NCBI GenBank assembly: GCA_021927905.1
Contig: BLLK01000062.1
Span: 186,001 to 250,000, forward strand
From: Chaetoceros tenuissimus
Taxonomy: Eukaryota; Bacillariophyta; Thalassiosirophyceae; Chaetocerotales; Chaetocerotaceae
Length of the DNA stretch: 64,000 nucleotides
Direction: 5' to 3'
Shown here: piece after piece, positions 52,501-63,846 of the stretch
Position numbering within the stretch: the first letter of the stretch is position 1
Layout of the letters: every line of letters begins with the position of its first letter
Notes under the pieces: generated by a model
The model's database searches: none
What the model was told of the DNA's origin: nothing
The model's input: only the letters and a program-made list of their open reading frames with translations
Program-made: the position numbers and the translations under genes

Positions 52501-55373
52501 ACTTTGAGAGTGCTTTGAGTGCAAGCGTGATGAACATCAAGCTTTATACAATGCCATTTAGACGAGATGTGGAGATCAATGAAAGTACGATATCTTCAAT
52601 GCAAGACTTAGTAAATAGGTGCATGTCTGATCGTGGGTGCCTAATTGTTGCTCCAGAACACAGATTGAGCATGGAGATGAAAGTGAAAGAACTCTATTTA
52701 GAAAAGAGTTTTGATTTGCACAAACGTCTAGAACTTATTGTAAATACTCGATGGCAGGATATTTTTGATGAAATCGATGAAATTCTGCATTATCGATATC
52801 AATTGATCTACTCTATTGGTAATATTGAACCGCTTCCTCAAATGAATTGTAGGTGGACAGCAGCAGAAATATTACTACAAATTTTAATTGAGAAGGGTCA
52901 ACTTATTAATGGAATTGAACTCATTCCTCGGAAAGGGAAAGAGGAGGCATGTCCGATCTATATTTTGAATAATGTCAACCATGATGAATTCAGAGAAAAA
53001 ATGACTGAGATGCTACTTAAGCATCCTCACGTAGCAGTCCAATGGATGCAAAAACACTCGAGATTAGAGGAGATTTCCAAGGTAATTTCCGATCCGACTG
53101 CAGACCCACAATTGCTACAAAAGAAAATACTACAGGGTCACTTTGATCAAGTTCTGGCTTTTCGAGGTTTGTTAGCTCACGATCTACTGTTGCACTGCTT
53201 AAAAAAGCGATACCGTGTGGACTTTGGTTTCCGCGAAGGTAGTAAAAAGCAACTTTCAGTACCTTTCCGGGGTGCAGATACTCCATCCGAAAGATCTGAA
53301 TTTTCACATCCAGATACAGCAGTAGTATTGAGTCTCCTATCTTATTATAACCGAGGCCTTTCAAATGAGAATCTTAAAATAGCTTTTCAAGCTCTGTTGA
53401 AGAAAGGAAGAGAATTTCAACGTAAAACTTACTCAAAATGGCTATCTCGAAGTAAAACAAGGCTGGATGCAAATGTATTAAAAACTATCGACAGAGTCGA
53501 AAAGATTGACCTTACAAATGGTGCACAATTTAATACTCTATTTGAGTACTTCCACATCAACCCAGAAACTATTAATTTTTGGGTGAACTCATTTGTCTTC
53601 CCTCGCGATCTAGATCAGTATCCACATCGGCTTGTAGGATCACCGTGGAATCTTGCTGACAATAAAGACGGTTGCTCTATAGGGTTCTCGGGTACGAATG
53701 ATAATCACTTGGTTATGCCTCTTCAAATGAAGCAGCATTTACCTTGGAATACGACAGATCCTATTTGGTGCGATTTACTTGCAACAAATGGGAAAATGAT
53801 TGATGTCATCGTCCAGAAGACCAAAAGTGTTCATGTATTAGCTGACGGTATCCCTAGTGAGAAACTCCTACAATTTATTTCATCTGATGAGGTAGACAAG
53901 GTCGATGCTCTCATTGATTGCGGTGCGTTACTTGTCGGATATAGCTGCGAAGAAGTTGCAAAGTACATACTTCAGCATCTTATCGAAAAATCGCGTATTC
54001 TGAAAGGAGTAACATTTTATGATGATAAAAGAGAGGATTGGATGATCCTGGAAAAGTCTGGTCGTTGCCTTACGAGGGTACAATCTTCGTTAGAAGAGAT
54101 AGAGACTTTTGTGGTGTTCGACGAACCAAGGTGTAGAGGTGTAGATATGAAGCTTCGATCAGATGCAGTTGCTGTGATGACTTTGGGACAAAACCTCACA
54201 AAGGACAAGTTTATGCAAGCTGCTGGGAGAATGAGGAAACTTCACAGCAATCAAAGCCTGATAATCGTCGGAGAAAAGCAAATATGTCAAGAAATTGGCA
54301 AAAATTCATGTTTAAATACTTTGTCTATTATAGAGTGGATAATAAGGAACACAGTGGAGTCAGTAGTAAAAGGACTACAAATTTGGAGTGACCAAGGCAT
54401 ATTTTTCCATACTGCTACGGAAGCGAAGCATTCAATTTTGGATGAAAAGTCAGATTTATCCTCGTTCTATGGAAGACCAATTAAGATTGATGATTTATCA
54501 AAATCGGCCTCAATATCAAAATCTTTTCATTTTAAAAGAACATCAAAAACAAATTCGAACCGTATGGAGACTAGAGCAACATTTTCAAATATTTCGACGA
54601 TTATCAAAAGGTGTGGTCTCGGCACTGGGTACAAAATAAGAACTAGTGCCACAGACGAAGAATGCGAACGAGAAATGCAGCGGGAAGTCGAAGAAGAAGA
54701 AGAGGAAGAAATTGAGGTTGCAAAGCAGATTCCGTGTCAGCAGCACGATTGGGACTACGGCACAATCTTTTCATGCAACAGTGCATGTCAACTTTCAATC
54801 AATCCGATCTCTTTCTATGATATGCTTCTCCACAACATGAGCAATAAAAGAAATATCAGAAAAGTACAGTGGCCAAATAATTTGTACTGCACACCAAATT
54901 TTATATCGACAATTAAGGTTGAAAATGGATATTCAATTGATGAATATCTTCGGCTTCCAGACTGCTTCGTGCGATTCCCTGACACGAGTGTAGTATTGCT
55001 TTCTGATAGAGAAGGGGCAAATATTTACGAGTTATTTCTACATGAGAGAGACAAACAGAATATCTCGAACTATTTCTTTGGCCATTTTGCTTATGAAAGT
55101 GATCCTAAAACTGAAGGTTCTCTTCGTTGCGATCTTAATGAAGAAGAGAACATGTTTTTAAGTAGCAGCATTGCTTGTTCCATCAAGCTATTCAATGGCG
55201 ATACGCGATATTCTTCAAGTCAAAGAGAGTCAGTGAAAAGGCTACTATCTTTCAACGAGAGTACGAATGATTTTGCACAATCATTTGTAAATGCAAGAGA
55301 CAAAGGGAAAGATTTTGAAATGAGCGATTTGGAGCGAATTTGTGAAGAAATTGTGCTTGAGCTTGAGCAGTAG
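46555..55373 (+). CDS. Giant DUF6606/DUF3638/DUF3645 family protein (2,883 aa, 3 exons)
   Basis: Exons 46555-46680, 46755-49200 and 49294-55373; introns 74 and 93 bp, all joins in frame. The N-terminus (VLHHIYWFDGEELPSEQ) fits DUF6606. A DUF3638-type ATPase-like core begins at about residue 1865 (RPEQYEIANYLI), with a P-loop-like NCGQGKTRVILPML (about 1885), LYTMPFRRDV, CLIVAPEHRLS and DIFDEIDEILHYRYQLIYSIGNI (about 2013). The DUF3645 phrase LSYYNRGLSNENL follows. A late DEPRCRGVDMKL (about 2467) and QAAGRMRKLHS look like a helicase-type second half. Cys-rich and coiled-coil regions lie at about 170-280 and 590-680, and an acidic run near 2650. The biochemical role of this family is not established. 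No signal peptide. Confidence 0.85.
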
Positions 55374-55506
55374 ACATCGAAAGTCACATTCTTTGCTAGA
55401 AATTGCAAATTCATCAGAAGAGTACATAAAGAGAATGATAACATTCTCCCATAAGAGTTTTTCATTTTAAAAAATCTCAATCTATTTTTTTAAGACGTTC
55501 CATGTT
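55374..55506. other. Short convergent gap
   Basis: Only 133 bp separate the stop codons of the giant gene (plus) and the phospholipase-D-like gene (minus), so their 3' UTRs may overlap. Confidence 0.4.
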
Positions 55507-57356
55507 TTATTTCTCCTCATCACTTTCATCGTAGTCATCCTTGTCAGGAGGTAGTTCCTTTTGTGCCAATGCTTTTGTAGCGGCCTCCATCTTTTTCATA
55601 CCCTCAACAGAATATGTATTGATAACTTCACCATCTCTATCAACCTTGAGACCATCCATGACATCTTGTACTTCACAGTCTCCTGGATAAAATGAGGCTT
55701 TCCACGCAGGATTCCAAAAGTCGTCAAGCATTTGCTTTGTCACTACCGGATCATCAATAATAACACCCCATTCCGCCAAGTCGCAAACATACAAATTTTG
55801 CGAACCAGTGTAGCTACAAATATCATCGACAATAAAGTATTTTGCATGATTGGCAACTTCGTCCCCGCTATTATATTTATTCCCATTCTTGTGGCGTAAG
55901 AAGGAAATACGAAGATTGTCCTCTACAATTTGGCGCAATTGAGTATCGGTTGCTTCTGGATGAGCCTTTTGAACGCGCTTGATGATTTCTGAAGCGACAT
56001 CATGAGCACTCCAGCCATTACTATATCCACTTCTTGCCTTTTCGTTAGACAAAATGATTTCAATATCGACACCTCTCCAGATTGCTCTTGCCATGGCATC
56101 AAAGTAATTTTTCGGCCAACCTGTTCCTGGTAGCGCAATACCTGCTACGCTTACTGGTCCTAGATCTTGCAAAGACATGTGGATAATTTTCTGTGCAGAG
56201 TCAATCATTGCAATAAATGCATCATCTGCTGGACGGTCGTCTTTGACCAGGTTACCTTGTCTACCAACTGAAATTGTTTTGACCGCACCCTCCGGTGAAT
56301 CTTCTTCTTCTTCCGGAACCATGGTTTCGTAGTATGGAGCGAATTCACTTGCTACTCCCTTTGGATATTCACTAATAATGACACGAGATTTTGCAGCAAG
56401 TGGAAGAAAATCAGGAACATTTTCCAAAATTTGACCTAGGAATGTACCTTGTTTCTTTTCAATCCAACGCCATTGTGTATTTGCATACAAATGTGCATCA
56501 TTCGCTGCTGCACCTTCCATCTCAAGTGAAATATCATGCACTGGATCTTTCTTCAAATAAATATCACTCCACAAGTTGTGTCCTCCCACATGAAGGTACT
56601 ATGCTGAATGTAAGTAAAAGTAACATACAAATAATAATATTATAAAATGAGCCAAGACATACCTTTCCATCCACAGCAATCAATTTCGTATGATTCCAAG
56701 TAGCGCCATGTCTCCATGCACCAACCCATACTTTGACATTGGAATCTTCAGGAAGCTCTTCCGTCAATTTACGAATTACCCTCTCACAATTAATCGGGAC
56801 TCCAATAATGTTACCAAACATCAATCTCACAATAATGGGTTCATCCTTTCCTTCTGCATTCTTGGCAATATTTTTGAGTGCAATCTTGAATTGTTCACGA
56901 AATTTTCCATCTGGAGCTGCAAGAGACATGACATCACACCATTTGGTAGTCTTGGACATGATCTCACACATTTTTTCTGGAAACCAGTTGGAATGAGTTT
57001 CATTTTCGATTCCCTTTGTTGCATAAGAGTCATTCTGGAATACCTTTGGATCAGGTGTATATTGAAGACTACCAATCATTTTGGAATTGGTTACATTCCA
57101 CATGGTATGATGATGTTTAGCATGTTTAGTACGAAGTACTTGATAGACTGCTTCTCCAACTTTGTAGGGAAAGATATGTTTGATGAGATCACTGATGATA
57201 TGTCATGTATGTTTTGCTGAAACTGCTGATGAGATTTAAGAACTTACCATAGGTGAGGCCGTTGGAAGACTTGTCGACTACTGGAGCCACATCTTCTTCT
57301 TTAGACTTTTTCTCGGTATCTGCTACAGCAGACAATGTACTCTGATTACAACCCAT
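55507..57356 (-). CDS. Phospholipase-D-like protein, predicted N-terminal acylation (565 aa, 3 exons)
   Basis: Exons 57356-57248, 57159-56663 and 56598-55507; introns 88 and 64 bp. Two PLD phosphodiesterase motifs are complete: NHTKLIAVDG...GGHN, which spans the second intron, and NHAKYFIVDD...GSQN. Each gives one His-Lys-Asp set, so the active site is a two-lobed pseudo-dimer. PLD-superfamily enzymes cleave phosphodiesters in lipids or nucleic acids. The ATG at 57356 was chosen over an upstream in-frame Met because it gives MGCNQS, a strong N-myristoylation site with an adjacent Cys for palmitoylation, so the protein is probably tethered to a cytosolic membrane face. The C-terminus is acidic. 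Confidence 0.83.
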
Positions 57357-57813
57357 TGTTTGAACTGAACTCTTGTTTATGAACAAAACCCTACCTTCTC
57401 ATGAATTATCGGTATCTTTTCCGATCTACTTCACAAAATCTTTTCTGAGAAGTGAGAAGCCAAAACTTTTCCGGTTTGTCCGTTGAGATTATTTTAGACT
57501 GTTTCCTTCTTTCTACTTTCTTGTATTTGGCCAAATTGATCCAATACTCCGACAAAACTATATTTACGTGCGATAGGTACATCCATGAACTTCTTCAACA
57601 TTCAACCAGCAGAACCAGAAATGATGTGGATGTGTGTGATGATCTATCTTAATGCACAAATAATACGTAGATCAATTGGTGTTCCAATATGTTCTCTGTG
57701 TAATGGAATCTCTTGCCTCGAGTATCTCCATAGCAAAATTATTTCACAATCTTTTAACATCATAATCAGAGAAGAGGCAAACCTCTACATATTCAAGCTC
57801 AAGAAAATTTAAA
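57357..57813. other. Divergent intergenic region, 457 bp
   Basis: Lies between the PLD-like gene (minus) and the next gene (plus). Two overlapping plus-strand frames (57452-57652 and 57585-57812) run to the next start without recognisable features; part could be an upstream exon, but no join is supported. Confidence 0.35.
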
Positions 57814-58863
57814 ATGTCTCACTTTACTTCTCATGCCAGTACTTCTCATACAGAAGAATATCGATCAACTTCTCCTCCACTTGTGAACTTGCTACGATCG
57901 AGTAAATGGAGTGAATCACTATCAAGACTGAGAAGTCATCCTCAAGAATCAAAATATATATCTACCAATGGTGAAACATGTCTTTTTGCTGCCTTTCACG
58001 ATTGTACCAAACATGTTCCTCTTCCTGTTCTACTAGGAATTACATCTATAAAAGGCAACTCGCAGTTGATTTCGAAAAAGATGAGAGATTGTACAGTATT
58101 AGACTCGATTTTGCTGAGTTTATCAGATTTAATTCGAATGAGAAAGAGGATACCGGATTATGAATATAGACTTCGGTTTCAAGTGATTTGTAAAGTTTTG
58201 GAGATGGATACGAGAGTGATTGCAGGTGATACTTTGAAATACTTGTTTCATTTCGTCAGAATATGGCTAGACTATGGATCTAGGAGTAACTTATCGCAAA
58301 TCAAATTTGTGTTTGCAGTCACTGATGTCATTTTATACGTGAATCAAGAAAAACGTATGCGATTGAATGGGCAGCAATCATTTGAGAACTTTTTGAATAG
58401 ATTGATTTGCATAAGGGAACAATGTGAATATCCTACTGAATTTCTATTGATTGCTCTGGAACAATTTGGATCAGATGGGTGCATAGAATACGATAAGAAT
58501 GGACACACACCAATCATCAACGTGTTGGAAAGTGCATCTTTGTTTGGAAGAGATGTAAAAACAAGATACAAGGTTTTGAAAAAGATTATATCTATCTGTC
58601 CCAATAGCTCTCAACTACCTCTTGGCAAGAATACTAAGCCCAATGGCCATGCAGTATATCCTTTGCATATAGCAATTCAAAAAGGGGTGGAGTATTCCAA
58701 TGGCTTGAAACTAATTATGATGGATTGTACCTGCGCATTGAGTTACAAAGATCCGTCTTCGATGCTATTTCCTTTTATGCAAGTAGCCTCCGCAAAGGAT
58801 GCGAAAGTCGATACAATTTATCAATTATTGCTGGCAAATCCAAATGTTATTGCAGATTCATAA
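57814..58863 (+). CDS. Diatom-type repeat protein of unknown function (349 aa, no intron)
   Basis: The start LVNLLRSSKWSESLSRLRSHPQESKY followed by NGETCLFAAF and PLPVLLGI has the form of degenerate ankyrin-like helix pairs. Near the C-terminus YPLHIAIQKGVEYSNGLKLIM and FPFMQVASAKDAKVDTIYQLLLANPNVI repeat the pattern. Such proteins seem to form a large family in diatoms; I know no function for it. No signal peptide, membrane helix or catalytic motif. The start codon is the first ATG of the frame. A competing plus-strand frame (58725-59141) overlapping the 3' end is treated as chance. Confidence 0.55.
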   Translation: MSHFTSHASTSHTEEYRSTSPPLVNLLRSSKWSESLSRLRSHPQESKYISTNGETCLFAAFHDCTKHVPLPVLLGITSIKGNSQLISKKMRDCTVLDSILLSLSDLIRMRKRIPDYEYRLRFQVICKVLEMDTRVIAGDTLKYLFHFVRIWLDYGSRSNLSQIKFVFAVTDVILYVNQEKRMRLNGQQSFENFLNRLICIREQCEYPTEFLLIALEQFGSDGCIEYDKNGHTPIINVLESASLFGRDVKTRYKVLKKIISICPNSSQLPLGKNTKPNGHAVYPLHIAIQKGVEYSNGLKLIMMDCTCALSYKDPSSMLFPFMQVASAKDAKVDTIYQLLLANPNVIADS

Positions 58864-59248
58864 AGCAATGTAATAGTATATGCGAACTTTTAATTACTGT
58901 ACTTATAAAAAATGTAAAGAAAAGATCGTATCAAAATAGTTCTAAAAAGATGGTTCTGGATGTACTATCAAAAGTAAGAGATCGTCTCACCAGGTTGAAA
59001 AACTTTGCAAAGCTTCTAGCAGTATCTAATGTACGATTAAGCTTATGTAGATTTTCCTTAAAGAGATATAGACGATTGGGTAGAGCGACTTTGGTAATTT
59101 ATGTAAACATGTATGGAGTTGTGGAAGAAATCGAATCCTAGTCTGTTTGTAAACGTATTCGTATTGGGGCAAGAGCTTGAATCTATCTTTTATCAACAAC
59201 TAGAATCAGCGACATATAAATCGATGCATCCAATAATGAATCAACATT
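58864..59248. other. Convergent intergenic region, 385 bp
   Basis: Holds the 3' ends of the repeat-protein gene (plus) and the M11 peptidase gene (minus). Open frames here are basic and featureless. Confidence 0.35.
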
Positions 59249-62227
59249 CTATACTCTTCCACTTCTGTCCTCGACGGTACATGCACCACAAGATGCCTTG
59301 CACAAATCACGGACTTTGTCAAGAATACAATAGGCTTCCTTCCTCTTTTCAGCTTTGTCTTTGTTCTTGGTAAGCCAAGCGCAAGTCTCTCTCTTCTTCA
59401 TATTGAGAAGAGTAAAGGTGCCCTCTTTATCATCACATGCGGTACATTTTCCACAGGTAGATTGACACAAGGACTTCACTTCATCAAGAATACAGTACTT
59501 GTTCTTTCTGACTTTGGTTTTGTCCTTGTTCCTGGTAAGCCAAGCACACTCGACTTCTTCCATGACATTGAAAAGTTTGAAGGTACCTGACATATCATCA
59601 AAACAAGTTGGATCTTCTTCGTCAATGTTACCATTACTTGGAACCATAGAAGGTGTCAAGGATGGAAGAACAGATGGCAGATCTGAAGGAGCAGCGGTTG
59701 GAGGTGGAAGACAACGATTCACATTGGCATGGAACTCTAATTCATCTGGACAGATACATTCAAGTCCCGACTCAGATGGAATAAAAGTGTTTTCGCATTT
59801 ACAAAGTGCAGTGGTAGGCGAAGTCACTTGACAGTGACCTGCGTTACCACAAGTAACACCAGAGCATGGCCATGGCGGTTCTTCGTAGACAATTGAAGCT
59901 TGTACAGAGAGTCCTTGAAGGTTGGTGTTACCGGAAGCTGCAGTACTTGTGGCAATATTACTATTGATTTCACCTGAATTGACAGCTGAAGTTGGCGCAT
60001 TAACAGTCACATCTTGTTGAATACTAGAAGTTCCTTGAAGATATCTAGAGTCTATCTCTTCAAGGTTTCTTCGTGATACCACAGTACTTGTAATACTAAT
60101 GTTACTTTCAGTGACTGCAAAACCTTTTTCTGCCAAAACTTCAATAATTGCATTCTTGGTGATAGTTTCCAAAGCGGTGATAAGAGTTGTTAGGTCAATA
60201 CTTTCGTCAAAGCCTGAAAACGTGATTTTCATTTCGTTGGATGTAAAGGTAGGCTTTTGTTTGCAGCAAAGGAGAAAAAAGACCTTAGTAAATAAAAAAG
60301 AGAAAATGACACAAAGAGATTATTAAGTCGAATGGTGCTTACACATTCTCCAAATATAGTAGTTTCAGTACTATTAAACTCTCCACCTGAGGCAACAGTT
60401 TTACCATTGTATTGAACTTGGTAGGACCCATAACCATAATTATAACTCCAGATTCCTTTGAGAGAACAAAATGTTGTTAAAGAATTCCAATTCTTGAAGA
60501 TAATAAAATTTGTTAACATACCATCACCTTCCGAATCATTGATAGTAAAGCTATATTCACCCTCTGGTACACATAAGGTGTGCACATGCTGCGTATCCCA
60601 CCATGGGTGTTCGTATAAAGCAGTAGAAGCACTAGATACCTCATCTCCGTTACAATTGTTTGTAAGTGTCCAAGATGTTTCTTCGGGATAATAGTCTGTA
60701 TCCAGAATAATTGTCAGTGGAAGATCACGACAAGGTTCTACAGTTACAGTAACATCGGCGTATGTAGATCCAGAGATCGAACCTACAGATACACTAATTG
60801 CAGGTGTAATGAATGAACCCCCGCCAATGAAACTTTCCCCAGTTCCTAAAATCTCTTCCAATGAAGATTTTTCTCCTGTTCCAGAATTACGGTAATGAAC
60901 CAAAACTTTATCTGCACCTAGTCCAGTCGCACTATTCATCCCGGAAGCACCATTGAAGCTAACAAAGATGTCGAACCGAGAACGACTACTAGTGGAAGGA
61001 ATATACAAAATCACTGCATCGCTGCTTGCAGCAGAAGCGTAAGATGAGATTCCATACAACTTTCCACTCCAAGTATCCGATACTGTTACTGTTTTATCTG
61101 AATACCAGCCAAGCTCCATATTCTTTGGTGCATTAAAGCATGCTTGCTGACCAGAGATTCCTCCCATTGAACCTGATAAATCACCATACTCTTCCCCGTT
61201 GGAAGTAGAATGATGAAGGCCCCAGTTGTGTCCTATCTCTATAAAAAGTAGCAATATAGTTAGAAGAGTTTTTTCATGTAAGTCACCGGTATATTACAAC
61301 TCACCATGCAACTGGACTTTTGTATGAAGACACCTATCATCATTGTAAGCACTAACATAATGATTAAGATATGCCCACCCAGCGATTTCATTGTACTCGT
61401 CAGATGGTGAAGGCGGAAGGCATAGTACAAGGTGGTCAGGAAGACCTGACAAAACTTCTTCAGTAGCATCCCAAGCCTCTTCTCCGATGTCATAAATATT
61501 TGCAGTTTCATTGAAGTCAGTGCCAGTCATATCAACCTCAATCACACCATCTACAATATTTGGACCTGTGAACATTGATACTGTGACTGTATCATCAGAA
61601 CACGCTTCCGCCTGAGATTTGAAGCTGATACCTATCGCAGCAGAAGTGTCAAACCATTTTGCAGAGATTTGAGCCATGGTGGCAGAGGTACTGACATCAT
61701 CAGCATAGTCAAATCTAACAGCAAGGACAGTAAGGTCGCCTGCAATTCCAAGTCTACGACGATTTCTTGCATTTGGTTTGTGCTCGAATGCAGCATCTCC
61801 TACGTCATCGCTTGGGAGAAAATAATAAGAATCTTCAACAAATGCTTCTTTATGCATCATGGTGCTTTCACCACTAATCAATTCCCCAGTCTTGAACTTT
61901 TGCAAAAGTCTATCTTGAAGATGTTCCTCACTTCCTTCCAGGGACGTAACTTTGATGAATGATTTGGTCTCTTCATCAAAGCAATCAACTTGTGCTTCTT
62001 CATGACCGTCTTTGAAAAGAGTAAACTTTAAAAAGAGGGTGCAGGAAGAATCACCAGTAACCTAAGATAAACGAAAGTCGAGGTGTAAAAAGTGAGAGCG
62101 AGAGAGATAATTTAACGTAGGGTAAGAGTACTGAATGTCATCACAGAATGAATGTACTCACGCTCTTAAAGGAAGATGAGACTGGATGAGCAATAGATGC
62201 AAGGAAGGGAAGGAAATTGAATTTCAT
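59249..62227 (-). CDS. Secreted M11 (gametolysin-type) metallopeptidase with EGF-like and Cys-rich modules (about 885 aa, 5 exons)
   Basis: Exons 62227-62162, 62061-61305, 61238-60522, 60455-60343 and 60253-59249. Splicing of intron 2 rebuilds HEIGHNWGLHH (residues 274-284), the zinc site of metzincins of the M11 family, which in algae digest cell-wall or matrix proteins. The signal peptide is MKFNFLPFLASIAHPVSS. A propeptide-like region ends at NARNRRRLG, a plausible processing site. Downstream are a DSEGDGI...GGEF-type beta domain, an EGF-like unit (CSGVTCGNAGHCQV...CKC), a Pro/Ser linker, and two ShK-like Cys-rich modules (CAWLTRNKDK...KYCILDEV). The third intron (60521-60456, 66 bp) is a multiple of three without a stop. 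A role in extracellular matrix turnover is inferred. Confidence 0.87.
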
Positions 62228-62883
62228 GATGACTCTGCTTTGAATTGTGTGCAAAGAATAATGAGACTATTGCACGAGGTTTGGGGGTTCAGGAAAAGAG
62301 GGAAGAATGAGAAGAAAACTTCCCTGGGAGCAGGGAGAAGAAGTTTTTTTCTTTTTCTAGTGTCAATAGTATTTTATTCTTTTTCGGGCAAAATTATAAC
62401 TTGAATTTCTAAAAAAGAGTAAATTTTCCAAGAGATAGATAAAATTTAATATGACCTTGCTCTGGTACGACCCACCCAGGAGTTCTTTTTCTTCTTCGGA
62501 AAAATGAGTAGCAGTTTCTCCGAAAGTGCTGACAGCTTTTCCATCTGAGAGGTGAAAGTACTGACAGTTTTTACCCTAGAAACTGTTGACAGCTGAACAA
62601 GCTGCAATTGAAATATGGTTACTATGAGAAAGTAAACTAGGAGTTTGGCTGAGCTTTGTGTCACCTTTTCACGCTTGATGGTTGCCGAAAGTTGAATCTA
62701 ATGTTTCCAGGGCAGCATGTCTAATTGGGCTATTGGAGGTAGCGTGACACTCTCACGACAAAAGTGTCAAAGTGGATAGTGTAGGGAAAAGGAAAGGAGC
62801 TGAAATGCTTTAAATCTGTTTTTCCATATTGAATATGATGAAGGGAAAGGCAGGGTTTGAGGATACATACTTGAAGCAATCAA

Positions 62884-62906
62884 AAAGAAGAAGAAGAAGA
62901 AGAAGG
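62884..62906 (+). repeat. (AAG)n microsatellite
   Basis: About seven AAG units in a row, followed by GAACG. In one plus-strand frame it reads as a Glu run continuing into the coding-like stretch downstream. Confidence 0.7.
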
Positions 62907-63590
62907 AACGTCCGCACCAGTAGGTTTAAGGGTACAAGTAGAGAAAAGTATTGAGACATGCTTAGAAAGAGAATGAGGGCGTGGTGGTGCTTTGAGGGTC
63001 AGGCTACTCCAGGCTGCTAGTTTCCTTTTAAACAAAATACAAGAAACAGTAAAATCTGTAATAGCTTCGAGCCAATTGAGAACGAGATCATACCCTTGAC
63101 ACTTTTCTTCATTTTTTTGGCTATGCGGCTTGAAAATATTCAATAGTATAACTTCATTCCGGACGTCAGTAAATCTTACAACCTTGCCTGTGCGACACAA
63201 TTATTGCTCAAAGAAGCCAATCATGTCCTTGAAATCGATTCCATAGACTTGACGCATTTGACTGCATCTGATGCATTGCGAGGCCAAATGGCTATCATGT
63301 CTCTAATAGAAGGAATACCGTTGCTAATATTGTCATGGAGAAGTAACTGAATGGAATCTCTTCTTAGATGCAGATACCATTTTTGAGCCTTTGAGAAGAT
63401 AAGAGATATGAATATGAGTTGAGGAATTTACGAAGAATTATTATGGCTGTAAATCAAGAACTTACTTCATTTCATAAATGGTCCGCGACATTTCTTGTTA
63501 ACCCTACAAGCTTTGTGGTTTGATGCTTCTTTAGTCGTTCTTGCAGACTTACGCTTTTGCAGTGCTTTATTAAATAGAGTAACTTAATCG

Positions 63591-63605
63591 TATTATTATT
63601 ATTAT
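63591..63605 (+). repeat. (ATT)n microsatellite
   Basis: Five ATT units interrupt otherwise unique AT-rich sequence. No role evident. Confidence 0.7.
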
Positions 63606-63846
63606 CATAAATGGCGGTCGTGACCCTATCATTTGTGATTGTTGTCTGTATCGACATTTATACTATGTAGATATACTCGTAGCTATGTATTGGATCAGAA
63701 ATCTTACTAGATTCTGATTAGGGAAGGCCTTTGCAATAGCTGGAAGATCGACATGAAGAGCAGTCGTAAAACACATCCTCATAAAAATAGGAATTGATTC
63801 AATCTCTAGTTTCTAGTATCTCCCAGTGCAATCCGACATACATACA

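Larger units (their letters stand above)
62228..63846. other. Gene-poor stretch, 1.6 kb, with simple repeats and coding-like fragments
   Basis: Contains the M11 peptidase promoter. On the plus strand about 62885-63360 shows coding-like stretches interrupted by stops (for example 63160-63350). No exon chain could be supported. Short simple repeats are listed separately. Confidence 0.4.

Noticed and set aside
54646-54840. Basic 64-aa frame inside the giant gene
   Set aside because: Out-of-frame reading of the acidic run in the DUF3638 protein.
58725-59141. 138-aa plus-strand frame overlapping the 3' end of the repeat-protein gene
   Set aside because: Half of it lies inside the better-supported frame and the rest is basic and featureless.
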